From assembly GCA_022820995.1 (NCBI GenBank), contig JAJEEM010000064.1, forward strand, positions 62,001 through 126,000: 64,000 bases of DNA. Direction: 5' to 3'. The position numbers were made by a program, and so were the translations under genes. The stretch is from Gemmatimonadota bacterium. Lineage in GTDB: Bacteria; Gemmatimonadota; Gemmatimonadetes; Palauibacterales; Palauibacteraceae. The notes beneath the pieces were generated by a model. It was not told the origin of the DNA, made no database searches, and worked only from the letters and a program-made list of their open reading frames with translations. This document shows, one piece after another, positions 1 through 8,887 of the stretch (within the stretch, counting starts at the first letter, position 1; every line of letters begins with the position of its first letter).

Positions 1-640
1 AGTGCTGGAACGTCGGCACGGGACTGCGATGATGGTGGCTCAAGCAATCCGTCAGACCGAGTGTATTCAGGCGTTCGATGACCTGCCGGTTCCCTCTGTC
101 CTTCGGTTTATCGAACAGCACGGAACTGTTGAAGTCGCCGCCGACAATCCAGTTCGTGTCGTCCGAGACGTCCGCTCGACGGAGTAGTGACCACAGGATT
201 TCCGTGAACCAAAGGTCGGGGTTATTCGTCAGCTTGATTCCAGACACATCCACGTCAATCCACTCATCCCGCGGAATCGGAAAGGCCGGCGAGTGAACCG
301 TAACGACCCGGAACCGCTCTCCGGAGCCAAGCGTGGTTTCACATCCGATGATCCAGCCGTAACGGTCCGTGTGAATCCTGTTGATCCAGGGCAGCTCCGA
401 TTCCAGATACGGCGTGGCATCGATCAACCCGTTGGAGAGGATCGCCGACGAGAACGGAGCGTTGTGGCCCCCAAAGTAGCGTGGCGACATCACGTGGCAC
501 TGGTAGCGCTTCCGAATGCAGGTGGGAATCTCGGCGACTTCCTGGAGCAGTACGATGTCCGCGTCCTCGCGCTGAATCATCTCCCACAGCGCGCGCCGTG
601 ATTTGCCCGCCTTGTTGACGTTCCAGGTGATCAGCTTCAT
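1..640 (-). CDS. Endonuclease/exonuclease/phosphatase (EEP) family protein, C-terminus cut by window edge
   Basis: Reading leftward from an ATG at 640 the frame stays open to base 1, so the gene is partial and its C-terminus lies outside the window. The product begins MKLITWNVNKAGKSR, then has DADIVLLQEV and, about 170 residues in, VGGDFN. These are the classic EEP fold motifs: the Asn of WNVN, the metal-binding Glu of LQE and the GDFN Asp/Asn pair. Family members are Mg-dependent phosphodiesterases acting on nucleic acids, nucleotides or lipids, and the substrate here cannot be told. No signal peptide is seen, so it is probably cytoplasmic. It starts 20 bp after the stop of the Asp-box gene on the same strand, with no strong Shine-Dalgarno. 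GC is somewhat lower than its neighbours (37 of 60 bases at 121-180). The last catalytic His lies beyond the edge. Confidence 0.8.
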   Translation of the reverse strand, partial: MKLITWNVNKAGKSRRALWEMIQREDADIVLLQEVAEIPTCIRKRYQCHVMSPRYFGGHNAPFSSAILSNGLIDATPYLESELPWINRIHTDRYGWIIGCETTLGSGERFRVVTVHSPAFPIPRDEWIDVDVSGIKLTNNPDLWFTEILWSLLRRADVSDDTNWIVGGDFNSSVLFDKPKDRGNRQVIERLNTLGLTDCLSHHHRSPVPTFQH

Positions 641-660
641 TGGCGTTTCGACCAGAGAGG

Positions 661-3600
661 CTAGGAGACGGCCCGTGGGCGGCTTCGGGTGATGACGGCC
701 GGGACCCCCGAGTCGCGTGCGAGCTGGTTGAACGCGTCGAGCATCTCGCCGAGCACCCGGACGAGCGCGGCCTCCTCCACCTCCCACTCAGCCTCGAGGT
801 CGCCCCATCGCTCGAGCACGCCGGCGCGAGGGGGAAGGTCGGAGCCGTCCACCTCTCCCATGAGCGCGGTCAACTGCATGTTCAGCAGCCCCTCGTAGGC
901 GACCATGTCCTGCTGCGCGGCCCGCCGCTTCTGGAACAGGCGGTCCTCCAGCACCGTGATCGAATCCGCGAGGGCCGTCCCCGCCGCTTCGAGCGCCTCG
1001 GCCCCCGAGAGTCCGGCCTCCGTCGCCTGCCCGACGACCGCGTTCACCTGCGCGCGCACGTCCCGAATGTCGTTCATGCCGTTGTGGAGCCCCACGATCG
1101 CCCCGAACACGGACTCCAGGAAGCGTCCGTTGGCTGCGAAGTCCGTCGCCGAGGCGGGGATGCGCGGGTCCCCGCGCACCTCGAACGACCGCGTCTGCGG
1201 CGGCGCGTCTCCCACCGTCAGCCGGGCACCGTACGTCCCGGGCATCACCCGATACCCCGGCGCGTCCCCGAAGAAAGAGTAGGATTCCGCGACCCGCGGG
1301 CCGCTCTCCACACGCAGGTCCCAGAACACACGGTTGTGCCCGGGGGCGGCGGGCGCGCGCGAACGGCGGACCCCCGAGGCGGTCATCGCCGTGTCCGTCG
1401 TGAAGGTGCGGATCACCTCGCCATCCGCGTCGAGGATCTCCAGCACGAGGGAGACGCCCTCCGACGCCGCAGATTCCGCAGACGCTTCCGAACCGTCCTC
1501 CGGGGCCTCCGCTCCCGGTGCCGCGGCGATCACGTAGTCGATCGCGACGCCCGGCGGCTTGTTCTGCCCCGTGGTCGTCGGACCGACCGGACCTCCGAGC
1601 CCCTGACTCACGCGGTACGCGGTGGCGGGCGCGTAGAGGTGGTCTCCGCCCGCGGCCTCGGCGGCCTCCGCGTCGGCCCGCTGGCGCAGCGGCGAAAGGT
1701 CGTCGAGCACCCAGAAACCGCGTCCCTGCGTCGCCACGGCCAGGTCCCCGGCCTGTACCTGCAGATCGGTGATCTGCGTGAGCGGCATGTTCAGATCCAG
1801 ACTCCGCCACGACGCGCCGTCATCGAAACTCACGTACATGCCGAGCTCGGTCCCGGCGTACAGCAGGCCCCGCCGCTCGGGATCCTCGCGCACGACGCGG
1901 GCCCATGCCTCCGGCTTGTCCGCCGCGATCCCGGCGTCGATGCGCGCCCAGCTCTCCCCGTAGTCCGTCGTCCGGTAGATGTAGGGCGCGAAGTCGTTGA
2001 ACTTGTAGCGGCTGAGCGTGATGTAGGCGCCACCCGGTTCGTGCGGCGATGGATCGAGCGAGTTCACCATCCCCTCGGGCATCCCGTCCGGCGTGACGTC
2101 GGTCCACGTTTCTCCGTTGTCGCGCGTGACGTGGACGAGGCCGTCATCGGCGCCCACCCAGATCGTCCCGGCCTCCAGCGGGGATTCGGCCATCGTCATG
2201 ATCGTGTTGTAGACCTCGCCCCCGGCCGCCTCGTTCGTGAACGGCCCGCCCGCCGCGACGTGCTTCTCCGGCTCGTTCCGCGTGAGATCGGGCGAGATCT
2301 CCTCCCACGTCACTCCGCGGTCGCTTGACCTCAGCAGATGCTGCGCCCCGTGGTAGATCACCCTCGGATCGTGCGGCGACACGACGACCGGCCCGTTCCA
2401 GTTCCAGCGATAGCGCATGTCCTCGGCGTCCATCCCGAGTTGGAACTGCGGGTACGCCTGCACGCTGCGCGTCGAGCCGAGTTCCGTGTCCAGCTCCGTG
2501 ATGATCCCCTGGATCGAGGTCGCGTACAGGTAGCGCGGGTTGTCGGGGTCGAAGGCGACCCAGGCCGATTCCCCGCCCCCCACGTCTATCCAGTCCTTCC
2601 AGCCGAGTCCGCCCCCGTGCGTGGCCCAGCCCAGCATGCCCACGCTCGTGTTGTCCTGCTGTCCCCCGTACATGCGGTACGGGAACCGGTTGTCCACCGC
2701 GAGCCGGTAGATCTGCGCCGTGGGCTGGTTCTCCTGCGTGGACCAGGTCTCGCCCCCGTTGAAGGTGACCGTCCCTCCCCCGTCGTTGGCGGAGAGCATG
2801 ACCCGGCTGTCGAACGGGTTGATCCACAGGTCGTGGTGGTCGACGTGCGGCGTCTGGATCGTCTCCCACGTGCGGCCCCCGTCGATCGACTTGAGGAAGG
2901 GCGAGTTCATCACGTAGACGGTCTCGCGGTCCAGGGGATCGGCGTAGATCTCGATGTAGTACCAGGCCCGTCCCCGGAGCTGGCGCTCGGAGCTCACCAG
3001 CGTCCAGCTCGTCCCGGCGTCATCGGAGCGGTACACCCCGTCCACGTCCTCGTCCGCCTCGACCAGCGCCCACACCCGGTCCGCGTCGGCGGGGGAGACG
3101 TCGATCGCCGTCTTCCCCATGAGATCGGGGAGTCCCGCGTTGATCTCCTCCCACGTGTCCCCGCCGTCCGTCGACTTCCAGAAGCCGGAGCCGGGGCCGC
3201 CGCTGCGGATGTACCACGGCTCGCGGTCGTGGTCCCACATGGAGGCGTAGAGGATGCGCGGGTTCGTGCGGTCCATCGCGAGGTCCGAGGCTCCCGTGTT
3301 TTCGTCCACGTGGAGGACGAGTTCCCAGTTCTCCCCTCCGTCCGCCGAACGATAGATGCCGCGCTCCGGCGTGGGCGCGAAGGGCGATCCCTGGGCGGCG
3401 ACGTAGACGAGATCCGGGTTCTCCGGATGGATCCGGATGCGGGAGATCGTGCGGGTGGGGGCGAGGCCCATGTGCGTCCAGGTTCGGCCGGCATCCGTCG
3501 AGCGGTAGACGCCGTCGCCGTGGGAAGTCGTCACGCCGCGGATGGAGTGCTCGCCCATCCCGGCATAGACGACGTTGGGATCCGACTCGGAGACGGCCAC

Positions 3601-4017
3601 GGCTCCGACGGAGGAGGAGGCGACGAAGCCGTCCGTGATGGGGCCCCAGCTGATCCCGCCATCGGAGGTCTTCCACACGCCGCCGCCGGCCGTCCCCATG
3701 TAGTAGGTGAGCCGGTCGCCGGGGACCCCGGCCGCGGCCACCGCTCGGCCGCCGCGGAACGGGCCGACGTTGCGCCAGCGCATCGACTGGTAGAGCGCGG
3801 TTTCGGGATCGCGCTCCGCCGCCTGTGCCTGGGCGTGAAGCGCCGAGTGCGGGAGGATCGCTCCGGCTCCGCCCGGGACGGCTGCGCCCGCCCCATCCGG
3901 GACACTTGCCGCCGCAAGGGCGAGGATCAGCGCCGGGAGCGTCGGACGGCGCGAAGGCGCGCGGCGCGGGGACGGGGAAGACGTGGGGATCGACGGGACG
4001 CACATGATGGACACCAT
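661..4017 (-). CDS. Secreted Asp-box (BNR/VPS10-like) beta-propeller protein, 1118 aa
   Basis: A large exported protein with a long N-region followed by a hydrophobic stretch at about residues 28-40 and likely cleavage before residue 70. From about residue 80 to 780 it carries about eleven Asp-box repeats of the form S-x-D-x-G-x-x-W, such as SDGGISW, STDAGRTW, SADGGENW, STDGGDTW and TRDNGETW. Two sialidase/sortilin-like seven-bladed propellers are the likely fold. The C-terminal 300 residues look like an Ig-like module (about 840-950) followed by a helical region (about 970-1110). Sialidase catalytic residues are not evident, so the common name 'glycosyl hydrolase' should not be taken as activity. 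Such proteins are abundant in Gemmatimonadota and Bacteroidota and are annotated as WD40/YVTN/BNR-like or VPS10 domain-containing. It is transcribed away from the Cache lipoprotein at 4195. Start choice between ATGs at 4017 and 4005 is uncertain. Confidence 0.85.
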   Translation of the reverse strand: MVSIMCVPSIPTSSPSPRRAPSRRPTLPALILALAAASVPDGAGAAVPGGAGAILPHSALHAQAQAAERDPETALYQSMRWRNVGPFRGGRAVAAAGVPGDRLTYYMGTAGGGVWKTSDGGISWGPITDGFVASSSVGAVAVSESDPNVVYAGMGEHSIRGVTTSHGDGVYRSTDAGRTWTHMGLAPTRTISRIRIHPENPDLVYVAAQGSPFAPTPERGIYRSADGGENWELVLHVDENTGASDLAMDRTNPRILYASMWDHDREPWYIRSGGPGSGFWKSTDGGDTWEEINAGLPDLMGKTAIDVSPADADRVWALVEADEDVDGVYRSDDAGTSWTLVSSERQLRGRAWYYIEIYADPLDRETVYVMNSPFLKSIDGGRTWETIQTPHVDHHDLWINPFDSRVMLSANDGGGTVTFNGGETWSTQENQPTAQIYRLAVDNRFPYRMYGGQQDNTSVGMLGWATHGGGLGWKDWIDVGGGESAWVAFDPDNPRYLYATSIQGIITELDTELGSTRSVQAYPQFQLGMDAEDMRYRWNWNGPVVVSPHDPRVIYHGAQHLLRSSDRGVTWEEISPDLTRNEPEKHVAAGGPFTNEAAGGEVYNTIMTMAESPLEAGTIWVGADDGLVHVTRDNGETWTDVTPDGMPEGMVNSLDPSPHEPGGAYITLSRYKFNDFAPYIYRTTDYGESWARIDAGIAADKPEAWARVVREDPERRGLLYAGTELGMYVSFDDGASWRSLDLNMPLTQITDLQVQAGDLAVATQGRGFWVLDDLSPLRQRADAEAAEAAGGDHLYAPATAYRVSQGLGGPVGPTTTGQNKPPGVAIDYVIAAAPGAEAPEDGSEASAESAASEGVSLVLEILDADGEVIRTFTTDTAMTASGVRRSRAPAAPGHNRVFWDLRVESGPRVAESYSFFGDAPGYRVMPGTYGARLTVGDAPPQTRSFEVRGDPRIPASATDFAANGRFLESVFGAIVGLHNGMNDIRDVRAQVNAVVGQATEAGLSGAEALEAAGTALADSITVLEDRLFQKRRAAQQDMVAYEGLLNMQLTALMGEVDGSDLPPRAGVLERWGDLEAEWEVEEAALVRVLGEMLDAFNQLARDSGVPAVITRSRPRAVS

Positions 4018-4194
4018 AATGTGAACCTCCTCGGCAGCGATCGAATCTCGCGGACGACCGAACCTCGCCGGCGCAGGAACGTTTGGATTGTTTCGGCGGT
4101 ATGGAACCGATCGAGCCGGAGGTTTCGGCGCAACGATGTTCCACGCAATTTTTTTATGCAGTCACAGTCAATTGATTGGGAGGAGTGGAAGATA

Positions 4195-4722
4195 ATGCAC
4201 GGCAAACTCATGACACGCGCGCTCTGCCTGCTGGCGCTGGCCGCCGTGGGCGGCTGCTCGGACGATCCGGTCTCGCCGGATGAACCCGTCACGGCCGACC
4301 GGGTCGTGGACCGGGAGACGCTCAAGGCGTTCGTGGAGCGGGCGGCGACGACGGTGGAGGAGTCCGTCTCGAGTCCCGCGGAGGCGTACCCGTTCGCCGA
4401 CGCGACCTTCCGGCCGGAGGGCGAGTGGAGGCACGGCTCCGTCTACATTTACGTGGTGTCCCTCGACGGTATCAGTCTGTTCAACGCGGTCCAGCCAAGC
4501 ATCGAGGGGACGAATCTCTGGGATCTCGAGGACCTGAACGGGGTCAAGATCGTTCAGGATCTGATCGCCGAGGCCAACAGCGGCGGCGGCTTCGTCGAAT
4601 ACCTGTGGGACAACCCGGCCGTGACCGGCGACGAGGTAGATGGCTCCCCCAAGGTCGGATACGGTACGCTGGCGACGGTCGCGGGCGAGAGCATCCTGAT
4701 CGGATCGGGCATCTACCCCTAG
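4195..4722 (+). CDS. Single Cache-domain lipoprotein, 175 aa
   Basis: The ATG at 4195 follows GGGAGGAG at 4178-4185. The signal peptide ends in a lipobox (LAAVGGC, Cys near residue 22), so the product is probably a lipoprotein. The mature part is one Cache-like sensor module: VVDRETLKAFVERA at about residue 37, then a variable helix, HGSVYIYVVSLDG, GGFVEYLWDNP and a C-terminal strand GESILIGSGIY. The same module occurs twice in the barrel protein at 46178-48736, with near-matching motifs (VVDRETLQ.FV, GGGFVE..WDDP). Cache domains usually bind small ligands in the periplasm as part of receptors. Here there is no transmembrane anchor or signalling output, so the role is unknown; ligand scavenging or presentation to a partner is possible. 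The long upstream extension of this reading frame is antisense to the Asp-box gene and is not coding. Confidence 0.8.
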   Translation: MHGKLMTRALCLLALAAVGGCSDDPVSPDEPVTADRVVDRETLKAFVERAATTVEESVSSPAEAYPFADATFRPEGEWRHGSVYIYVVSLDGISLFNAVQPSIEGTNLWDLEDLNGVKIVQDLIAEANSGGGFVEYLWDNPAVTGDEVDGSPKVGYGTLATVAGESILIGSGIYP

Positions 4723-4749
4723 AAGCCCGTTACAAACCCCGCGTCAGCA

Positions 4750-4779
4750 CCCCCCGGCGGCTCACGGGCTGCCGGGGGG
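4750..4779 (+). terminator. GC-rich hairpin after Cache lipoprotein gene
   Basis: CCCCCCGGC at 4750-4758 pairs perfectly with GCCGGGGGG at 4771-4779 around a 12-base loop. It lies 28 bases after the Cache gene stop and before the next gene's Shine-Dalgarno. No T-run follows, so it may act as a 3'-end stabiliser or weak terminator, with Rho doing the work. Confidence 0.55.
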
Positions 4780-4810
4780 CGGGCCGCCCGCCCCCTGAAG
4801 CGGAGGACGC

Positions 4811-5638
4811 ATGCGCGTGCTGCTGAAGCGTTTCGCGGGGCGTTTCGCCCTCACGATGTCGCTGGTCGTGCTGGAGGCCGCCGGCTGGATCCTGTTCCCG
4901 CTCTTCATCGGGCGGGCCATCGACAGCGTGCTCGCGGACTCGACGCGGGGTCTCTACGAATTCGGCGCGCTCGGGATCGCGACCATGCTCATCGCCATCG
5001 TCCGGCGCCTCGTCGACAGCCGCGCGTACGCGAGGATCTACGTGGGCCTGGGCGAAGAGATGGTCGGCGCCGATGAGGAGAGCGATACGTCGACCCGCAC
5101 CGCCCGGCTCGGGATGCTTCGGGAGGTCGTCGAGTTCTTCGAGAACTCCCTGCCCGCTCTCGTCAACAGCCTGATCGGGCTCGCGGGCACCGTGCTGATC
5201 CTGTGGCTGCTCAACGTCCCCGTCTTCCTCGGGTGTCTCGTGGTCGCCGCCGCCACGGTGACGCTCTACGCCCTCACCGGACGGCTGACCACCCGCTACA
5301 ACGAGGGGTTCAACGACCAGTACGAGCGGCAGGTCGACGCCGTGCACAGCGGCGATCCCCGGCGGCTGCGCGAGCACCTGCGCGCCATGATGCGCTGGAA
5401 CATCCGGCTTTCCGACCTCGAGGCCGCCAACTTCGGGGTCAACTGGTTGTTCATGATGGCGCTCCTGGTATTCGCGGTCGCCACAGCGGCGGAGCAGACG
5501 GTCGAGTACGGCGCCGTGTTCGCCATCGTCATGTACGTGTTCCAGTTCGTGGAGTCGATGCTGGGGATCCCGCTCTACTACCAGCAGTGGCTCCGCCTCC
5601 GCGAAATCTCCGGCCGGTTGGCGACGGCAGTCGCCTAA
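4811..5638 (+). CDS. ABC transporter six-transmembrane domain protein lacking an ATPase domain, 275 aa
   Basis: The whole 275-residue product corresponds to an ABC exporter transmembrane domain. Hydrophobic helices lie near residues 10-30, 48-65, 110-130, 135-155, 205-225 and 232-250. The charged intracellular loops resemble exporter coupling regions: FGALGIATM, RLVDSRAYARIYVGLGEEM, and LTTRYNEGFNDQYERQVDAVHSGD. No Walker A, signature or Walker B motif follows, and the frame ends 40-odd residues after the last helix, so the nucleotide-binding domain is absent and not merely out of frame nearby. This matches stand-alone 'ABC transporter six-transmembrane domain-containing' proteins. It has a good Shine-Dalgarno (GCGGAGG at 4799-4805). 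Without an ATPase it could pair with one encoded elsewhere or act as a non-transport membrane protein. Confidence 0.8.
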   Translation: MRVLLKRFAGRFALTMSLVVLEAAGWILFPLFIGRAIDSVLADSTRGLYEFGALGIATMLIAIVRRLVDSRAYARIYVGLGEEMVGADEESDTSTRTARLGMLREVVEFFENSLPALVNSLIGLAGTVLILWLLNVPVFLGCLVVAAATVTLYALTGRLTTRYNEGFNDQYERQVDAVHSGDPRRLREHLRAMMRWNIRLSDLEAANFGVNWLFMMALLVFAVATAAEQTVEYGAVFAIVMYVFQFVESMLGIPLYYQQWLRLREISGRLATAVA

Positions 5639-5718
5639 CCGGTCGTGGTCCGGCTCACCTGTCAATCTTGTCGACTGCGGGACGTTGTTGGGTCGGACAC
5701 GCGAAAGGCGGTGGGACG

Positions 5719-6540
5719 ATGACGACGGGTAGACTCTCGCTCCTCGTGGTCGCTGCAGCCGGTCTCCTGAGCGGCTGCAGCGATCTCTTCACGTCATCGG
5801 AACGACGGGGGGGCGAGATCGTAGCTACCGTGGCCGGCCACATCGACAGTGAATCACCCCTCGTCTCCGTCCCCGACTCCGTTGGCGTGAACCACTTGTT
5901 TCCCGTGACGATTCGAACGGTCTACGGCTGCAACGTCCGGCCTGGACGAACGAAGACCGAGACGACGCGCCTCAATTCGACGATCACACCTCACATGGAT
6001 TGGCGGTACAGCCGGAACTGTCCGGATTATTTGGCAATCGAGATGCGACAGGTGTACATCCGATTCAGGCACCAGGGGACGGGCGTCATCACGGTGGTCG
6101 GACTGGACGGGCTTTCGTGGCCACCGTTCGAGCCCCCGGGCGATACGGTTCGTGTGTACCGCACGGTGCAAGTAGTGCGCAATTGGAGAAGGGCTCGCGA
6201 CCCTCCTGCCCAGGGGCCGCTGCGGCGCCGGAGGCAAGCTCAGTCGCGGCGGATGGCCTGGCCGGGGAGGGCGTCCTCGAGGAGTTCGGCATCGCGGACG
6301 ACGAACGTGCCGCTGACGATGACGTGCTCGATCCCGCCGGACGGCTGCGTGGGCGCCTCGAAGGTCGCGTTGTCGATGACCGTGGCGGGGTCGAAGACGG
6401 TGATGTCCGCGTCCGCCCCGACCCGGAGCCGGCCCTTGTTCGCCATCTGCGGCACGTACGACTCGAGCCGCTGCGCCGGCATCAGGGTCATCTTTCGGAG
6501 CGCATCCATGAGGGTGAGGAGGCCTTCCTCGCGCACGTAG
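5719..6540 (+). CDS. Small lipoprotein with a 3' end that runs into the convergent amidohydrolase gene
   Basis: The ATG at 5719 follows AAAGGCGGTGGG. The first residues form a lipoprotein signal (LLVVAAAGLLSGC, Cys at about 19). About 155 residues then look like a genuine secreted beta-rich domain, with two Cys (VYGCNV and SRNCPD) and a plausible C-terminal strand DTVRVYRTVQV. After about base 6180 the translation turns into Arg/Ser-rich sequence that is simply antisense to the amidohydrolase at 6240-7676, with no stop until 6540. The natural end is therefore probably near 6180-6240 and has been lost by a frameshift or deletion, or the sequence has an error there. Function unknown. Confidence 0.5.
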   Translation: MTTGRLSLLVVAAAGLLSGCSDLFTSSERRGGEIVATVAGHIDSESPLVSVPDSVGVNHLFPVTIRTVYGCNVRPGRTKTETTRLNSTITPHMDWRYSRNCPDYLAIEMRQVYIRFRHQGTGVITVVGLDGLSWPPFEPPGDTVRVYRTVQVVRNWRRARDPPAQGPLRRRRQAQSRRMAWPGRASSRSSASRTTNVPLTMTCSIPPDGCVGASKVALSMTVAGSKTVMSASAPTRSRPLFAICGTYDSSRCAGIRVIFRSASMRVRRPSSRT

Positions 6541-7676
6541 CGGCCGAGAACGCGGGCGAAGGTGCCGGCCCCGCGCGGATGGCCCTGACCATCGACGAAC
6601 GGGACGCCGTCGCTCGCCACCATCACGAGGGGATGGGCGAGCGCAAGTTCGAACATCTCCTGCGGGATGATGTGCGCGATGATCCGACCGCCCGTCTCGC
6701 GCCGCTCGTTGAACGTCTCCTCCGTCAACCGTTCGCCCGTCGCGTCCCACTCGATGTCGCCGTAGTCGCCCCCGAGCCGCTCGCGCCAACCCGGGTCGAA
6801 GATCGCGGCCCGGATGTCGGTGGAGGCGGCTGTGTAGGGGTAGACCTCGGTCGTCACGTCCAATCCCCGCCCCTGCGCGCCCTCGATCATGGCCAGGAGC
6901 GTCGGCACCTGCCCCAGGCCGCTCGATCCGATGTGGACGATGTGGACCCCGGCCCCGGTCGACGCCGCGTTCGCGATCATCTCGTGTACGGCCTCGATCG
7001 AGCTTCCCGGCTCGACCATCCCGGCGTAGCGGATGTGGACGAAGTTCGTCACGCCTTCTTCCGCCGCGAGCTGGAACATCCGGTGGATTTCCTCGCGCCG
7101 GGCCGCGGGCGTGTACTGGATGCCGTAGCCGATCCCGAGCGCTCCGCGTCCCAGTTCCTCGCGCAGCCGGTCCTCCATCACCGCGACCTGCTCGAGACCG
7201 GCCGCCAGCCGGACCGCTTCCTCTTGTCCGCCGAGGGCGAGCCGCCGGGCCGCGCCATGCGAGGCCGTGGCGCCGTAGTGAATGACGGCCTGTCCCTCCC
7301 GGCGTGCGTACCACTCCTCCACATCGCCCGTGCCGCCCTCCAGTTCGAGCGCGGTCGTGACCCCGTCCCGTGCCTGCAGCCGGCTCGAGTAGCGATTCTG
7401 GCCGTGGGCGTGCAGGTCGATGAACCCCGGCGCAACGACGAGGCCGGACACGTCGACCTCCGTCTCGCCGTCGAGCGGTGACTCGGAAATCGCGGCGACC
7501 GTCCCGTCGCGGATCCCGACGTGGCGCACCGCGTCGAGACCTGACTCGGGGTCCATCACCCGCCCGCCCGAGAGGACGAGGTCGTAGCTCTGCGCCGCAG
7601 CCCCGGAGGCCGCCGAGGCCGCCATCGTCGCGGCGGCGATCAAGGTTCCGAATCTCATGGGGAGGGTCCGTTTCAT
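6240..7676 (-). CDS. Exported amidohydrolase of the D-aminoacylase / dihydroorotase-like type, 478 aa
   Basis: The ATG at 7676 overlaps the upstream permease stop as ATGA, implying translational coupling. A signal peptide (MKRTLPMRFGTLIAAATMAAS...AAAQS) precedes the amidohydrolase fold. VLSGGRVMDPESGLDAVRHV marks the N-terminal composite domain, and PGFIDLHAHG gives the metal-binding HxH. VHIVHIGSSG and MVASDGVPF supply later metal-ligand positions, and a closing DITVFDPATV returns to the small domain. Relatives include N-acyl-D-amino-acid deacylases, which release free D-amino acids from N-acyl derivatives using zinc. Exact substrate cannot be assigned. Coupling to a DUF819 permease and nearby proC suggests a scavenging role for modified amino acids or peptides. 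The protein appears complete. Confidence 0.8.
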   Translation of the reverse strand: MKRTLPMRFGTLIAAATMAASAASGAAAQSYDLVLSGGRVMDPESGLDAVRHVGIRDGTVAAISESPLDGETEVDVSGLVVAPGFIDLHAHGQNRYSSRLQARDGVTTALELEGGTGDVEEWYARREGQAVIHYGATASHGAARRLALGGQEEAVRLAAGLEQVAVMEDRLREELGRGALGIGYGIQYTPAARREEIHRMFQLAAEEGVTNFVHIRYAGMVEPGSSIEAVHEMIANAASTGAGVHIVHIGSSGLGQVPTLLAMIEGAQGRGLDVTTEVYPYTAASTDIRAAIFDPGWRERLGGDYGDIEWDATGERLTEETFNERRETGGRIIAHIIPQEMFELALAHPLVMVASDGVPFVDGQGHPRGAGTFARVLGRYVREEGLLTLMDALRKMTLMPAQRLESYVPQMANKGRLRVGADADITVFDPATVIDNATFEAPTQPSGGIEHVIVSGTFVVRDAELLEDALPGQAIRRD

Positions 7677-8875
7677 CCGAGCAGCGTGGGAAGCATGCGC
7701 GCGACCCAGAGTCCGAGGAAGGTGCCCACGGCATTGCCGAGCGACCCGATCAGGACGGCGGGAAGCACGAGATCGCCGCGGCCGAGGCTGCGCGCCAGCG
7801 CGAGCGCGGAGGTGCCGCCGCCGACGTTCGCCTGGGACGCCACGGCCGCGATGTCCACGTCGAGCCGTAGGAGGCGGGCGGCGCCGAAGGTGACGAATCC
7901 GTGCACGACGACGATCGTGAAGGTGAAGACGAGGAGCGCGAGACCGAGCGGGCCGATGTCGGCCAGCGCCCGCACGTCGCAGTGGGCCCCGATCACGCAC
8001 AGAAAGAGGTAGACGGAGAACAGGCCCAGCGTCCGGCTGCCGGCGAGGTCCGTGATGGCCCGGAACTGGGCGAGGACGAGGGCGATCACGGTGAGGATCA
8101 GGATGTCGGGGATCGGGAACCCCACTGCGGCGGTCCACGCCTCCAGCCGCTGTGACGCCCACAGCGTTCCGAAACCGATCGCGAGGACGAGGGCCAGGTC
8201 GACCGGATGCACGCGCTCGGTGTCCTCGTCGATTCCGAGGTCCGGACCCCGGTCCGCGGAACCCGGCGCCGCGTCGGCCAGCCCACCCCAGTTCCAGCCG
8301 GACTTCGGCCAGTGCGGCCGCAGCCAGCGGGGAATCGCGATCGTCGCGGCCATCCACACCGTCGTCATGATCGAATCCACGGCCGAGGCGCCGCCGAACA
8401 GCACACCCTCGCGCATGACGTCGTATTCGAGCGCGACCGCGTTGAAGTTCACGCTGCCGCCCGTGTAGGTGCCCGTGAACATGCCACCCAGCGGCCCGAA
8501 CAGGGGGCCGATCCGCTCCGGCCCGTCCACGAGGACCATGCCCGCGATCACGCCCGCCACGGTCCCCAGCGACCCGATGAGGAAGAGCGTGATGATCGGC
8601 AGCCCGGCGCGGAGGATGTCGCGCAGGTTGACCTTCAGGAGGAGCCACACGATCGCGAGCGGGGCGACGGTGCCGAAGATCGCGTTGTAGGCCGGGACCG
8701 GATCCAGGTCGGTCGAGGAAGTCGGGAGGAGGCCGAAGTTCGCGATGATCGCGGTGAAGATGATGACCATCAGCGCGGTCCCGCCGTGCCGCAGGAAACT
8801 CCGGCGCACGAGCCACTCCGTCCCCGCGATGACGAGGCACAGGACGGCGACGATGTAGAGCGTCTGTGCGGTCAC
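7673..8875 (-). CDS. DUF819 family integral membrane protein (YjcL-like), 400 aa
   Basis: A highly hydrophobic protein with roughly ten transmembrane segments arranged as two similar halves. Conserved-looking stretches include GPLGGMFTGTYTGGSVNFNA at about residues 127-146 and the related QANVGGGTSALALARSLG near 345-362, typical of DUF819 members. These resemble sodium/solute symporters with inverted repeats, but the family substrate is not established. It begins 13 bp beyond the proC stop side of the cluster and its stop overlaps the amidohydrolase start by 4 bp, so it probably supplies or exports the substrate or product of that enzyme. Start ATG at 8875. Confidence 0.8.
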   Translation of the reverse strand: MTAQTLYIVAVLCLVIAGTEWLVRRSFLRHGGTALMVIIFTAIIANFGLLPTSSTDLDPVPAYNAIFGTVAPLAIVWLLLKVNLRDILRAGLPIITLFLIGSLGTVAGVIAGMVLVDGPERIGPLFGPLGGMFTGTYTGGSVNFNAVALEYDVMREGVLFGGASAVDSIMTTVWMAATIAIPRWLRPHWPKSGWNWGGLADAAPGSADRGPDLGIDEDTERVHPVDLALVLAIGFGTLWASQRLEAWTAAVGFPIPDILILTVIALVLAQFRAITDLAGSRTLGLFSVYLFLCVIGAHCDVRALADIGPLGLALLVFTFTIVVVHGFVTFGAARLLRLDVDIAAVASQANVGGGTSALALARSLGRGDLVLPAVLIGSLGNAVGTFLGLWVARMLPTLLG

Positions 8876-8887
8876 GGCAGGACCCGA

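Noticed and set aside
640..4722. Two long plus-strand reading frames (640-2328, and 2338 up to 4194)
   Set aside because: They are antisense to the 1118-residue Asp-box gene and rich in Arg/His without any domain. They arise from high GC and biased codon use. Only 4195-4722 of the second has real coding character.
4750..4779. The long GC hairpin as an insertion-sequence terminal repeat
   Set aside because: There is no transposase in either direction and the arms are adjacent to each other, as in a terminator.
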